A program made the translations under genes and the position numbers. DNA of 64,000 bases, taken from positions 35,994,035-36,058,034 of the forward strand of contig OZ025256.1 of NCBI GenBank assembly GCA_964019135.1, read 5' to 3'. Below the pieces are notes generated by a model. That model did not search any database and was not told the origin of the DNA. It saw only the letters and a list, made by a program, of their open reading frames with translations. This stretch comes from Arenicola marina (lineage: Eukaryota; Annelida; Polychaeta; Arenicolidae). Shown here one piece after another: positions 1 through 11,645 of this stretch. Every line of letters begins with the position of its first letter. Within the stretch, counting starts at the first letter, position 1.

Positions 1-186
1 TACGCTTTACTTGATCCTATCTTTCATCCTTGAGTCTGACACGAACTATGTGTACTATAGTACTCCACACAGTCCGCCACTCCCTTGGAGCTTGATGCCT
101 AGGATCAAATGGTCCATTAAGATTCTTCTTTTCTCTCATTTTTAAACCCAAACATAGAGTTCCATGTATTTCTCACGGCTAATGCT

Positions 187-294
187 CAGGGGCCGTATGC
201 ATGTATTTTGAACCCGATAATCGCTCGACAAATATTCCACTTAGCGTTAAGTCTAGTGGCGTAGCATAAGTGGCGATTATGAATACGGCCCCTG
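187..294. mobile_element. 108-bp foldback MITE-like element
   Basis: The two ends form terminal inverted repeats. The left end reads CAGGGGCCGTATGCAT and the right end, reverse-complemented, reads CAGGGGCCGTATTCAT, 15 of 16 bases alike. The interior is about 75 bp with no coding capacity. CAGGGG-type ends are seen in some hAT-derived non-autonomous elements, so hAT-like is a guess. I see no 8-bp target-site duplication (left flank CTAATGCT, right flank TCCAATAA), so either the ends are slightly wrong or the duplication has decayed. A degenerate right-end relative (TTTATGAACACGGACCCT) lies near 15,053-15,070. The element sits just downstream of the LDLa exon, in its intron. Confidence 0.55.
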
Positions 295-332
295 TCCAAT
301 AAGTGTAAGTGACCAATGTGCGCCTCACTCAC

Positions 333-497
333 CGCAGAGAGACACGTGCTCATCCCTCCCATTGCGACACTCGCTGACTCCATTACAGAGGAGATTCTTT
401 TTGATACACTGCGTGACGTCACACCGGAAGTCGTCGTTGCCCTGGCAGAGACCCAGGGCGGAGGTCTCGTTGGTGTTGGCCATCAGAGGGAAGTAGG
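333..497 (-). CDS. Exon encoding one LDL-receptor class A module (partial gene)
   Basis: This 165-bp exon encodes about 55 residues with the six cysteines of an LDLa module. Cysteine spacings are 7, 4, 6, 5 and 10 residues, with an FRC start, a CI after the third spacing and an acidic RDE near the end. The calcium-binding loop reads NGRDE where the family usually has DGSDE, so one acidic ligand is replaced and calcium binding may be weak. A pyrimidine-rich tract and CAG end at 498, and a consensus donor GTGAGT begins at 332 going down. Both introns are phase 1, so the exon is symmetric 1-1, typical of shuffled LDLa modules. Such modules occur in receptors, relaxin-receptor-like GPCRs and matrix proteins. 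The parent gene cannot be identified because no neighbouring exon is recognisable in the window. The protein part would be extracellular. Confidence 0.75.
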
Positions 498-3107
498 CTG
501 GAGAGACCAGAAGACACACCACTTAATGTGTCATCACACCACGTAGATTACCATTGGAAAAGGCTAGTGGCTACCTGACTCTGAATATCCATCACTATAG
601 CTTAGCCATCACAAAATCCAAATTGAAAAAGAGTTTTCTCAAATTTCTAACTTTTATGAGAAAATTCTATTCTAATTAATGTAGCATGTGCAAAGACTGT
701 TGTGGACTATTTGGGGCCTTCACTTAATTATCACATTATCGAGCCAAGGTTTTGTTAGAGACGTGAATAATGTTAGTGTGCCACTTCTGTCATATTGCAT
801 TTATAACGATTAGGTCACTAACGTCCTGCATTGTTAATATTAATGTTGCCATATCTCAGTTTCAGTTAAAGTTGGCTGCCGATTTTTGCTCTTGGGATGT
901 GGACCAGCTTATGGTCTTGTTTGTTTATAATAGCGATATTATAAACAACAAGGCGAAAAAGAAATAACACGTAAGAAAAGGTACCCTGCCCCCTCAGTTT
1001 ATCAGTCACTTTCAATACGATAAAAGTAACTTCTGTAAAACCAAACCAAGCTATTTCAGGCAATATTGTGGGAGCGATACTCTGCGTGTTGGGGACTATT
1101 GGATGCCACTGACCCGACAAGCCTGTGCAGACCAGGAGCACAGACCGCATTGTTGTGGCTACCGCGAAGGGCATTGTGGAGTTGTCCTTCAGACAAGCAA
1201 GCCGTCTGCAATAGAAGCTTAATGATACAAACATGTTTCAAGGGTTCAAACAAGTTATTTTAGACAACAAAATTTTAAAATGCTTTGGTGGCCATCACAG
1301 TGAAAGATATTGGTATTATGGTGATACCATAATGTGGTTATGGTGATACCATAATGTGACATTGTAAATATATTTTTCCCTTAATCCCCAGCAAGCGGGT
1401 GGCGTGACTTCTAACGTACTCAGACAACCCAGTTGAAAGTATTCCGTTGCACCAATGCCAAAATGAATCGATATCATGTTTTCCCTTTGTCACGTTAACG
1501 TAAAGCATGACTTCAGTATAGCTGAAGTAACGTTATGACACATGCAGACCTCATTACTACTGCTGACAACTTGTTACGCCACTCTGAACCACGCGTCAGC
1601 CCCGTATCTGACAGAGAGGTGCAATAGTTCTTAAGTATGGATCTCTAACACAATACAAGGTCAAGGGAAACAAAGTCAGAATGGATGACAGACAGAATGC
1701 TCGTGCACCGCTTGGCCCAACAGACACAAGGAGTTGCAAGAACAAGAAGAACTGGTGCATCGGGTCGGCATTATCCCGGAAATACTGATTGATACTAGAG
1801 GTAACCTGAGACAGACCATGCCACAGTTACCTACTTCTAACATATCAATATTAATAAGACAAGTGGATTCGACAGTATCAGTTCCAAAAGTATGTAAATA
1901 ACATACCAGTGTTGTAAGGTATCTACGGTAAATATTGTAAAATAAAAGTGCTACGTGCCATTGGAAGGAGCCTACGGTATGCCACTTGTATTAGCATTGT
2001 GGTGTTTTTAACGCTTTAAGGCTTATTTGTCACACCAGGCGAAGTGAAGACGGATTTCTGCAACTATGATGTATGCACTACTTTAACGGAAGACATATGA
2101 ATAAAATCTGAAATGAAAATATTATTTCAGGATTTCTATTGTTGTGTATTATGGTGATGCGGTTCTATTAAATTACACAGTGATTTAAATGTTGATCCTT
2201 GACAAATTAGCTGGCCGGAATATTCTCGATATGGTGTAGGGTTTTAATTGGTGTTGGCCTTGTTCCACTGGTTACAGCCGTGGCTGTATTTTATCTTATG
2301 CACCTTTCCCTTTGGTTTATGTGATCTGTTAACCTCGACATTAGGTTGTGCGTTGAGCAATTTAACGTTATTCTGTGCCCCACGGTGGCAGCATCTTACG
2401 GTGGCTTGTTTTCATTGGTACCTAGAGGGGGGTGAGACAATCGATGTGACTGTTAGTCTCGCTGCGGAAAGTGTCTATAGTGTTTTTGTTATTTCGATCC
2501 GACTAAAAGGCCAGAGGTGGGTGCGACTGTTACTCTGATAGAGTAGCCAATAGAGAGCAAGGGAGCAATTAACGGGGTTGATACGTGTGTTGTGTTCTGG
2601 TGAGAATGAAGTGTCTTCGTCTTAAGTTGGATCACGGTGTATCACTAGTTACCGGTAGTTACTGGGTAAGCTTGCAGTACATAGTCAGGCTCTCAGCGAA
2701 GTCTGTGTAAAAGTTCTTTTTGTTTTTATTCTCATCAGTTTTGACCCATAAAAATAAACCGATGCCGCTAACGATAGGCCTGAATTCACCGAGTGGCCCT
2801 TCCGTTTGCTATGTGCACTCCCATTGTCAACTGTCTTACGACAGTAACGTCTTGTTTTTCAGGCTATTTGCCGATATGTTTCCTGATAAAATGTATGGAA
2901 GAGACTTAAATGCTTTAAGTTATGCCTCAGTGGAAATAACCTGGACGCGTTGCTTGATCTATTCAGTGTTTTCATAACAATGTGAAAGGACATTTCCATT
3001 ATCAATCTGAACGGAAAATTTCAACTGAACAATTGCAAATGAGCCGCTTTGCACGCAAGTCGATAAAAAGCCACACTGATTTTAAATTCGTTCTGTTCGC
3101 GCTCCAC
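498..3107. other. Unique sequence, no confident gene
   Basis: About 2.6 kb of non-repetitive, mildly AT-rich DNA. If the LDLa gene continues upstream on the minus strand, this would be intron, but I found no second LDLa-like exon. A plus-strand frame at about 970-1220 is open for about 84 codons and contains six cysteines after an acceptor-like TATTTCAG near 1055. It matches no family I recognise. Other short frames here look like chance. Confidence 0.6.
1315..1354. repeat. Two tandem copies of a short hairpin
   Basis: The word ATTATGGT-GAT-ACCATAAT (perfect 8-bp arms, 3-nt loop) lies at 1315-1333. A second copy with 7-bp arms lies at 1338-1354, 23 bp downstream. The two copies differ only at the outer edge. 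This is a two-unit tandem repeat of a palindrome and could be a seed array of the kind expanded elsewhere in the window. Confidence 0.85.
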
Positions 3108-3928
3108 GCCATACATATGGCCATAACGCACGCCATACACATGGCCATAACGCACGCCTTCAACATGGCCATAACGCACGCCATACACATGGCCATAACG
3201 CACGCCATACACATGGCCATAACGCACGCCATACACATGGCCATAACGCACGCCATACACATGGCCATAACGCACGCCATACACATGGCCATAACGCACG
3301 CCTTCAACATGGCCATGACGCACGCCATACACATGGCCATAACGCACGCCATACACATGGCCATAACGCACGCCATACACATGGCCATAACGCACGCCAT
3401 ACACATGGCCATAACGCACGCCATACACATGGCCATGACGCACGCCTTCAACATGGCCATAACGCACGCCATACACATGGCCATAACGCACGCCTTCAAC
3501 ATGGCCATAACGCACGCCATACACATGGCCATAACGCACGCCATACACATGGCCATAACGCACGCCATACATATGGCCATGACGCACGCCATACACATGG
3601 CCATGACGCACGCCTTCAACATGGCCATAACGCACGCCATACACATGGCCATAACGCACGCCATACACATGGCCATAACGCACGCCTTCAACATGGCCAT
3701 GACGCACGCCATACACATGGCCATAACGCACGCCATACACATGGCCATAACGCACGCCTTCAACATGGCCATAACGCACGCCATACACATGGCCATAACG
3801 CACGCCATACACATGGCCATAACGCACGCCATACACATGGCCATAACGCACGCCTTCAACATGGCCATGACGCACGCCTTCAACATGGCCATAACGCACG
3901 CCATACACATGGCCATAACGCACGCTAC
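3108..3928. repeat. 24-bp minisatellite, about 34 copies
   Basis: The unit is built from CATAACGCACGC followed by CATACACATGGC or CTTCAACATGGC. The two second halves alternate irregularly, and a few units have ATGACG for ATAACG. Unit joints contain the 8-bp palindrome ATGGCCAT. Because 24 is divisible by three and the unit has no stop in several frames, both strands show open frames of over 300 codons. The changes between units alter amino acids freely and nothing resembles a gene start, so I treat it as non-coding. Confidence 0.97.
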
Positions 3929-4235
3929 ACACATATGCACGAATCAAAGAATTGTCTAAATCGTTTCTCAATAAGAACTTATTAACAGTAACGTTAGATA
4001 CGTAACGGCCTAACCAAACTTAGTGACCTTACAGTGTTACAGTTCAGTCCGAATTGCAGGCTGTTGAAGAATATCACCTTGAGGACACATGTCATTGTGA
4101 CGACTAAGAGTCGGTTCTACGATATCAGACAGCCATTCACCTGTAAATACGATTACCGAAACACTAAAGCAAGGTTTATCAAATACGCAATAAGTCAGTG
4201 TCTGAGAAAAAGTAGATGAATTTCAAGAGCTGATG
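3929..4235. other. Unique spacer between arrays
   Basis: About 300 bp of ordinary AT-richer sequence separating the 24-bp array from the ~50-bp array. I see no gene, structured RNA or repeat in it. Confidence 0.6.
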
Positions 4236-7200
4236 TTGCCCCCCCACCCGTCCCTCCGGGCGGTGACTCCTCTGCCATGTTCTTGGCTCCGCCCCCCCGT
4301 CCCTCCGGGCGCTGACTCCTCTGCCATGTTCTTGGCTCCCCCCTCCCCCGTCCCTCCGGGCGGTGACTCCTCTGCCATGTTCTTGGCTCCCCGCCCCCCC
4401 CCGTCCCTCCGGGCGCTGACTCCTCTGCCATGTTCCTGGCTCCCCACCCCCGTCCCTCCGGGCGGTGACTCCTCTGCCATGTTCTTGGCTCCCCCCCCCC
4501 CCGTCCCTCCGGGCGCTGACTCCTCTGCCATGTTCTTGGCTCCCCCCCCCCACTCCCGTCCCTCCGGGCGCTGACTCCTCTGCCATGTTCCTGGCTCCCC
4601 CCCCCCGTCCCTCCGGGCGGTGACTCCTCTGCCATGTTCTTGGCTCCCCACCCCCCCGTCCCTCCGGGCGCTGACTCCTCTGCCATGTTCCTGGCTCCCC
4701 CCCCCGTCCCTCCGGGCGGTGACTCCTCTGCCATGTTCCTGGCTCCCCCCCCCGTCCCTCCGGGCGCTGACTCCTCTGCCATGTTCTTGGCCCCCCCCCG
4801 TCCCTCCGGGCGCTGACTCCTCTGCCATGTTCCTGGCTCCCCCCCCCGTCCCTCCGGGCGGTGACTCCTCTGCCATGTTCTTGGCTCCCCACCCCCCCGT
4901 CCCTCCGGGCGCTGACTCCTCTGCCATGTTCCTGGCTCCCCCCCCCGTCCCTCCGGGCGGTGACTCCTCTGCCATGTTCCTGGCTCCCCCCCCGTCCCCC
5001 CGGGCGGTGACTCCTCTGCCATGTTCCTGGCTCCCCCCCCCGTCCCTCCGGGCGGTGACTCCTCTGCCATGTTCTTGGCCCCCCCCCGTCCCTCCGGGCG
5101 CTGACTCCTCTGCCATGTTCTTGGCTCCCCCCCCCCACCGTCCCTCCGGGCGGTGACTCCTCTGCCATGTTCTTGGCTCCCCCCCCCGTCCCTCCGGGCG
5201 GGGACTCCTCTGCCGTGTTCCTGGCTCCCCCCCCCGTCCCTCCGGGCGGTGACTCCTCGGCCATGTTCCTGGCTCCCCCCCCCCCCGTCCCTCCGGGCGG
5301 TGACTCCTCTGCCATGTTCCTGGCTCCCCCCTCCCCCGTCCCTCCGGGCGGTGACTCCTCTGCCATGTTCCTGGCTCCCCCCACCCCCCCGTCCCTCCGG
5401 GCGCTGACTCCTCTGCCATGTTCTTGGCTCCCCCCCCCCCGTCCCTCCGGGCGGTGACTCCTCTGCCATGTTCCTGGCTCCCCCCCCCGTCCCTCCGGGC
5501 GGTGACTCCTCTGCCATGTTCTTGGCTCCCCCCCCCCCCCGTCCCTCCGGGCGCTGACTCCTCTGCCATGTTCCTGGCTCCCCCCCCCCGTCCCTCCGGG
5601 CGGTGACTCCTCTGCCATGTTCCTGGCTCCCTCCCCCGTCCCTCCGGGCGCTGACTCCTCTGCCATGTTCTTGGCTCCCCCCCCCCCGTCCCTCCGGGCG
5701 GTGACTCCTCTGCCATGTTCTTGGCTCCCCCCCCCCCCCGTCCCTCCGGGCGCTGACTCCTCTGCCATGTTCTTGGCTCCCCCCCCCCGTCCCTCCGGAC
5801 GGTGACTCCTTTGCCATGTTCTTGGCTCCCCTCCCCCGTCCCTCCGGGCGCTGACTCCTCTGCCATGTTCCTGGCTCCCCCCCCCCCCCCGTCCCCTCCG
5901 GGCGGTGACTCCTCTGCCATGTTCCTGGCTCCCCCCCCCCGTCCCTCCGGGCGGTGACTCCTCTGCCATGTTCTTGGCTCCCCCCCCCGTCCCTTCGGGC
6001 GGTGACTCCTCTGCCATGTTCTTGGCTCCCCCCCCCCCCCCCGTCCCTCCGGGCGGTGACCTTCCTCTGCCATGTTCTTGGCTCCCCCCCCCGTCCCTCC
6101 GGGCGGTGACTCCTCTGCCATGTTCCTGGCTCCCCCCCCCCCGTCCCTCCGGGCGGTGACTCCTCTGCCATGTTCTTGGCTCCCCCGCCCGTCCCTCCGG
6201 GCGCTGACTCCTCTGCCATGTTCTTGGCTCCCCACCCCCCCGTCCCTCCGGGCGCTGACTCCTCTGCCATGTTCCTGGCTCCCCCCCCCCCCGTCCCTCC
6301 GGGCGGTGACTCCTCTGCCATGTTCCTGGCTCCCCCCCCCCCGTCCCTCCGGGCGGTGACTCCTCTGCCATGTTCCTGGCTCCCCCCCCCCGTCCCTCCG
6401 GGCGCTGACTCCCCTGCCATGTTCTTGGCTCCCCCCCCCCGTCCCTCCGGGCGGTGACTCCTCTGCCATGTTCCTGGCTTCCCCCCCCCCCCCGTCCCTC
6501 CGGGCGGTGACTCCTCCACCATGTTCTTGGCCCCCCCCCGTCCCTCCGGGCGCTGACTCCTCTGCCATGTTCTTGGCTCCCCCCCCCCCACCGTCCCTCC
6601 GGGCGGTGACTCCTCTGCCATGTTCCTGGCTCCCCCCCCGTCCCTCCGGGCGGGGACTCCTCTGCCGTGTTCCTGGCTCCCACCCCCCGTCCCTCCGGGC
6701 GGTGACTCCTCGGCCATGTTCCTGGCTCCCCCCCCCCCCCGTCCCTCCGGGCGGTGACTCCTCTGCCATGTTCCTGGCTCCCCCCTCCCCCGTCCCTCCG
6801 GGCGGTGACTCCTCTGCCATGTTCCTGGCTCCCCCCCCCCGTCCCTCCGGGCGCTGACTCCTCTGCCATGTTCTTGGCTCCCCCCCCCCGTCCCTCCGGG
6901 CGGTGACTCCTCTGCCATGTTCCTGGCTCCCCTCCCGTCCCTCCGGGCGGTGACTCCTCTGCCATGTTCTTGGCTCCCCCCCCCGTCCCTCCGGGCGCTG
7001 ACTCCTCTGCCATGTTCCTGGCTCCCCCCCCCCGTCCCTCCGGGCGGTGACTCCTCTGCCATGTTCCTGGATCCCCCCCCCGTCCCTCCGGGCGTTGACT
7101 CCTCTGCCATGTTCTTGGCTCCCCCCCCCGTCCCTCCGGGCGGTGACTCCTCTGCCATGTTCTTGGTTCCCCCCCCCCGTCCCTCCGGGCGCTGACTCCT

Positions 7201-10200
7201 CTGCCATGTTCTTGGCTCCCCCCCCGTCCCTCCGGGCGCTGACTCCTCTGCCATGTTCTTGGTTCCCCCCCCCGTCCCTCCGGGCGGTGACTCCTCTGCC
7301 ATGTTCTTGGCTCCCCCCCCGTCCCTCCGGACGGTGACTCCTTTGCCATGTTCTTGGCTCCCCTCCCCCGTCCCTCCGGGCGCTGACTCCTCTGCCATGT
7401 TCCTGGCTCCCCCCCCCCGTCCCTCCGGGCGGTGACTCCTCTGCCATGTTCCTGGCTCCCCCCCCCCGTCCCTCCGGCGGTGACTCCTCTGCCATGTTCT
7501 TGGCTCCCCCCCCCCGTCCCTCCGGGCGGTGACTCCTCTGCCATGTTCTTGGCTCCCCCCCCCCCGTCCCTCCGGGCGGTGACTCCTCTGCCATGTTCTT
7601 GGCTCCCCCCCCCGTCCCTCCGGGCGGTGACTCCTCTGCCATGTTCTTGGCTCCCCCCCACCGTCCCTCCGGGCGGTGACTCCTCTGCCATGTTCCTGGC
7701 TCCCCCCCCCCCCCGTCCCTCCGGGCGCTGACTCCTCTGCCATGTTCTTGGGCTCCCCCCCCCGTCCCTCCGGACGGTGACTCCTTTGCCATGTTCTTGG
7801 CTCCCCTCCCCCGTCCCTCCGGGCGCTGACTCCTCTGCCATGTTCCTGGCTCCCCCCCCCCGTCCCTCCGGGCGGTGACTCCTCTGCCATGTTCCTGGCT
7901 CCCCCCCCCCGTCCCTCCGGACGGTGACTCCTTTGCCATGTTCNNNNNNNNNNNNNNNNNNNNNNNNNNNNNNNNNNNNNNNNNNNNNNNNNNNNNNNNN
8001 NNNNNNNNNNNNNNNNNNNNNNNNNNNNNNNNNNNNNNNNNNNNNNNNNNNNNNNNNNNNNNNNNNNNNNNNNNNNNNNNNNNNNNNNNNNNNNNNNNNN
8101 NNNNNNNNNNNNNNNNNNNNNNNNNNNNNNNNNNNNNNNNNNNCCGGGCGCTGACTCCCTCTGCCATGTTCCTGGCTCCCCCCCCCCCGTCCCTCCGGGC
8201 GGTGACTCCTCTGCCATGTTCCTGGATCCCCCCCCCCCGTCCCTCCGGGCGTTGACTCCTCTGCCATGTTCTTGGCTCCCCCCCCCGTCCCCTCCGGGCG
8301 GTGACTCCTCTGCCATGTTCTTGGTTCCCCCCCCCCGTCCCCTCCGGGCGCCTGACTCCTCTGCCATGTTCTTGGCTCCCCCCCCCGTCCCTCCGGGCGC
8401 TGACTCCTCTGCCATGTTCTTGGTTCCCCCCCCCCCGTCCCTCCGGGCGGCTGACTCCTCTGCCATGTTCTTGGCTCCCCCCCCCCGTCCCTCCGGGACG
8501 GTGACTCCTTTGCCATGTTCTTGGCTCCCTCCCCCGTCCCTCCGGGCGCTGACTCCTCTGCCATGTTCCTGGCTCCCCCCCCCCCGTCCCTCCGGGCGGT
8601 GACTCCTCTGCCATGTTCCTGGCTCCCCCCCCCCCCGTCCCTCCGGGCGGTGACTCCTCTGCCATGTTCTTGGCTCCCCCCCCCCGTCCCTCCGGGCGGT
8701 GACTCCTCTGCCATGTTCTTGGCTCCCCCCCCCCCGTCCCTCCGGGCGGTGACTCCTCTGCCATGTTCTTGGCTCCCCCCCCCCCCGTCCCTCCGGGCGG
8801 TGACTCCTCTGCCATGTTCTTGGCTCCCCCCCACCGTCCCTCCGGGCGGTGACTCCTCTGCCATGTTCCTGGCTCCCCCCCCCCCGTCCCTCCGGGCGCT
8901 GACTCCTCTGCCATGTTCTTGGCTCCCCCCCCCCGTCCCTCCGGACGGTGACTCCTTCTGCCATGTTCTTGGCTCCCCTCCCCCGTCCCTCCGGGCGCTG
9001 ACTCCTCTGCCATGTTCCTGGCTCCCCCCCCCCGTCCCTCCGGGCGGTGACTCCTCTGCCATGTTCTGGCTCCCCCCCCCCGTCCCTCCGGACGGTGACT
9101 CCTTTGCCATGTTCTTGGCTCCCCTCCCCCGTCCCTCCGGGCGCTGACTCCTCTGCCATGTTCCTGGCTCCCCCCCACCCGTCCCTCCGGGCGCTGACTC
9201 CTCTGCCATGTTCTTGGCTCCCCCCCCCCCGTCCCTCCGGGCGGTGACTCCTCTGCCATGTTCTTGGCTCCCCCCCCCGTCCCTCCGGGCGGTGACTCCT
9301 CTGCCATGTTCTTTGCTCCCCCCTCCGTCCCTCCGGGCGGTGACTCCTCTGCCATATTCTTGGCTCCCCCCCCCCGTCCCTCCGGGCGGTGACTCCTCTG
9401 CCATGTTCCTGGCTCCCCCCCCCCGTCCCTCCGGGCGGTGACTCCTCTGCCATGTTCTTGGCTCCCCCCCCCCGTCCCTCCGGGCGCTGACTCCTCTGCC
9501 ATGTTCTTGGCTCCCCCCCCCCCCCCGTCCCTCCGGGCGGTGACTCCTCTGCCATGTTCCTGGCTCCCCCCCCCGTCCCTCCGGGCGGTGACTCCTCTGC
9601 CATGTTCCTGGCTCCCCCCCCCGTCCCTCCGGGCGCTGACTCCTCTGCCATGTTCCTGGCTCCCCCCCCCCCGTCCCTCCGGGCGGTGACTCCTCTGCCA
9701 TGTTCCTGGCTCCACCCCCCCCGTCCCTCCGGGCGGTGACTTCTCTGCCATGTTCCTGGCTCCCCCCTCCCCCGTCCCTCCGGGCGGTGACTCCTCTGCC
9801 ATGTTCTTGGCTCCCCCCCCCCCCGTCCCTCCGGGCGGTGACTCCTCTGCCATGTTCTTGGCTCCCCCCCCGTCCCTCCGGGCGCTGACTCCTCTGCCAT
9901 GTTCCTGGCTCCCCCCCCCCGCCGTCCCTCCGGGCGGTGACGCCTCTGCCATGTTCTTGGCTCCCCCCCCCCCGTCCCTCCGGGCGCTGACTCCTCTGCC
10001 ATGTTCTTGGCTCCCCTCCCCCGTCCCTCGGGCGGTGACGCCTCTGCCATGTTCTTGGCTCCCCCCCCCCGTCCCTCCGGGCGGTGACTCCTCTGCCATG
10101 TTCTTGGCTCCCCTCCCCCGTCCCTCCGGGCGGTGACGCCTCTGCCATGTTCTTGGCTCCCCCCCCCCCGTCCCCTCCGGGCGGTGACTCCTCTGCCATG

Positions 10201-11645
10201 TTCTTGGCTCCCCCCCCCGTCCCTCCGGGCGGTGACTCCTCTGCCATGTTCTTGGCTCCCCCCCCCCGTCCCTCCGGGCGGTGACTCCTCTGCCATGTTC
10301 CTGGCTCCCCCCCCCGTCCCTCCGGGCGGTGACTTCTCTGCCATGTTCCTGGCTCCCCCCCCCGTCCCTCCGGGCGCTGACTCCTCTGCCATGTTCTTGG
10401 CTCCCCCCCCCCCCCGTCCCCTCCGGGCGGTGACTCCTCTGCCATGTTCTTGGCTCCCCCCCCCCCGTCCCTCCGGGCGGTGACTCCTCTGCCATGTTCT
10501 TGGCTCCCCCCCCCCCCCGTCCCTCCGGGCGGTGACTCCTCTGCCATGTTCCTGGCTCCCCCCCCCCGTCCCTCCGGGCGGTGACTCCTCTGCCATGTTC
10601 CTGGCTCCCCCCCCCCGTCCCTCCGGGCGCTGACTCTTCTGCCATGTTCTTGGCTCCCCCCCCCGTCCCTCCGGGCGCTGACTCCTCTGCCATGTTCTTG
10701 GCTCCCCCCCCCCCCGTCCCTCCGGGCGCTGACTCCTCTGCCATGTTCTTGGCTCCCCCCCCCTTCCCTTCGGGCGGTGACTCCTCTGCCATGTTCTTGG
10801 CTCCCCCCCCCTCCCGTCCCTCCGGGCGGTGACTCCTCTGCCATGTTCTTGGCTCCCCCCCCCGTCCCTCCGGGCGGTGACTCCTCTGCCATGTTCCTGG
10901 CTCCCCCCCCCCGTCCCTCCGGGCGGTGACTCCTCTGCCATGTTCCTGGCTCCCCCCCCCCGTCCCTCCGGGCGCTGACTCCTCTGCCATGTTCTTGGCT
11001 CCCCCCCCCCCCGTCCCTCCGGGCGGTGACTCCTCTGCCATGTTCCTGGCTCCCCCCCCCCGTCCCTCCGGGCGCTGACTCCTCTGCCATGTTCTTGGCT
11101 CCCCCCCCCCCGTCCCTCCGGGCGGTGACTCCTCTGCCATGTTCTTGGCTCCCCCCCCGTCCCTCCGGGCGCTGACTCCTCTGCCATGTTCTTGGCTCCC
11201 CACCCCCCGTCCCTCCGGGCGGTGACTCCTCTGCCATGTTCCTGGCTCCCCCCCCCGTCCCTCCGGGCGGTGACTCCTCTGCCATGTTCTTGGCCCCCCC
11301 CCCCGTCCCTCCGGGCGCTGACTCCTCTGCCATGTTCTTGGCTCCCACCCCCCGTCCCTCCGGGCGGTGACTCCTCTGCCATGTTCCTGGCTCCCCTCCC
11401 CCCCCCGTCCCTCCGGGCGCTGACTCCTCTGCCATGTTCCTGGCTCCCCCCCCCCGTCCCTCCGGGCGGTGACTCCTCTGCCATGTTCTTGGCCCCCCCC
11501 CCGTCCCTCCGGGCGCTGACTCCTCTGCCATGTTCTTGGCTCCCCACCCCCCGTCCCTCCGGGCGGTGACTCCTCTGCCATGTTCCTGGCTCCCCCTCCC
11601 CCCCCCGTCCCTCCGGGCGCTGACTCCTCTGCCATGTTCCTGGCG
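4236..11645. repeat. ~50-bp C-rich minisatellite, about 150 copies
   Basis: Each unit consists of a run of 7-14 C, then GTCCCTCCGGGCG[G/C]TGAC, then TCCTCTGCCATGTTC[C/T]TGGCT. Most length variation lies in the C run, so units range from about 48 to 53 bp. Two binary sites (GGTGAC or GCTGAC, TTCCTGG or TTCTTGG) mark unit types, and rarer markers (GGACGGTGACTCCTTTGCC, CTGGATCC, TTGGTTCC, CTCGGCC) recur together, showing block duplication. One marker block at about 5200-5350 recurs at about 6650-6790. The minus strand is stop-free in all three frames and gives apparent proteins of about 2,450-2,500 residues. The mixed frames caused by C-run slippage argue against coding. Confidence 0.98.
7944..8143. 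other. Assembly gap (200 N)
   Basis: Exactly 200 undetermined bases interrupt the ~50-bp array. A fixed size of 200 is usually a scaffolder placeholder, so the true missing length is unknown and the array may be longer or shorter than shown. Confidence 0.99.

Noticed and set aside
970-1220. Plus-strand cysteine-containing open stretch after an acceptor-like site, with antisense hydrophobic frame
   Set aside because: No recognised domain on either strand, no donor identified, and on the plus strand it would oppose the LDLa gene.
2982-3959. 325-codon plus-strand frame (AITHAIHM repeats) and two similar minus-strand frames
   Set aside because: The unit is 24 bp and stop-free in several frames on both strands, with no bias to silent changes.
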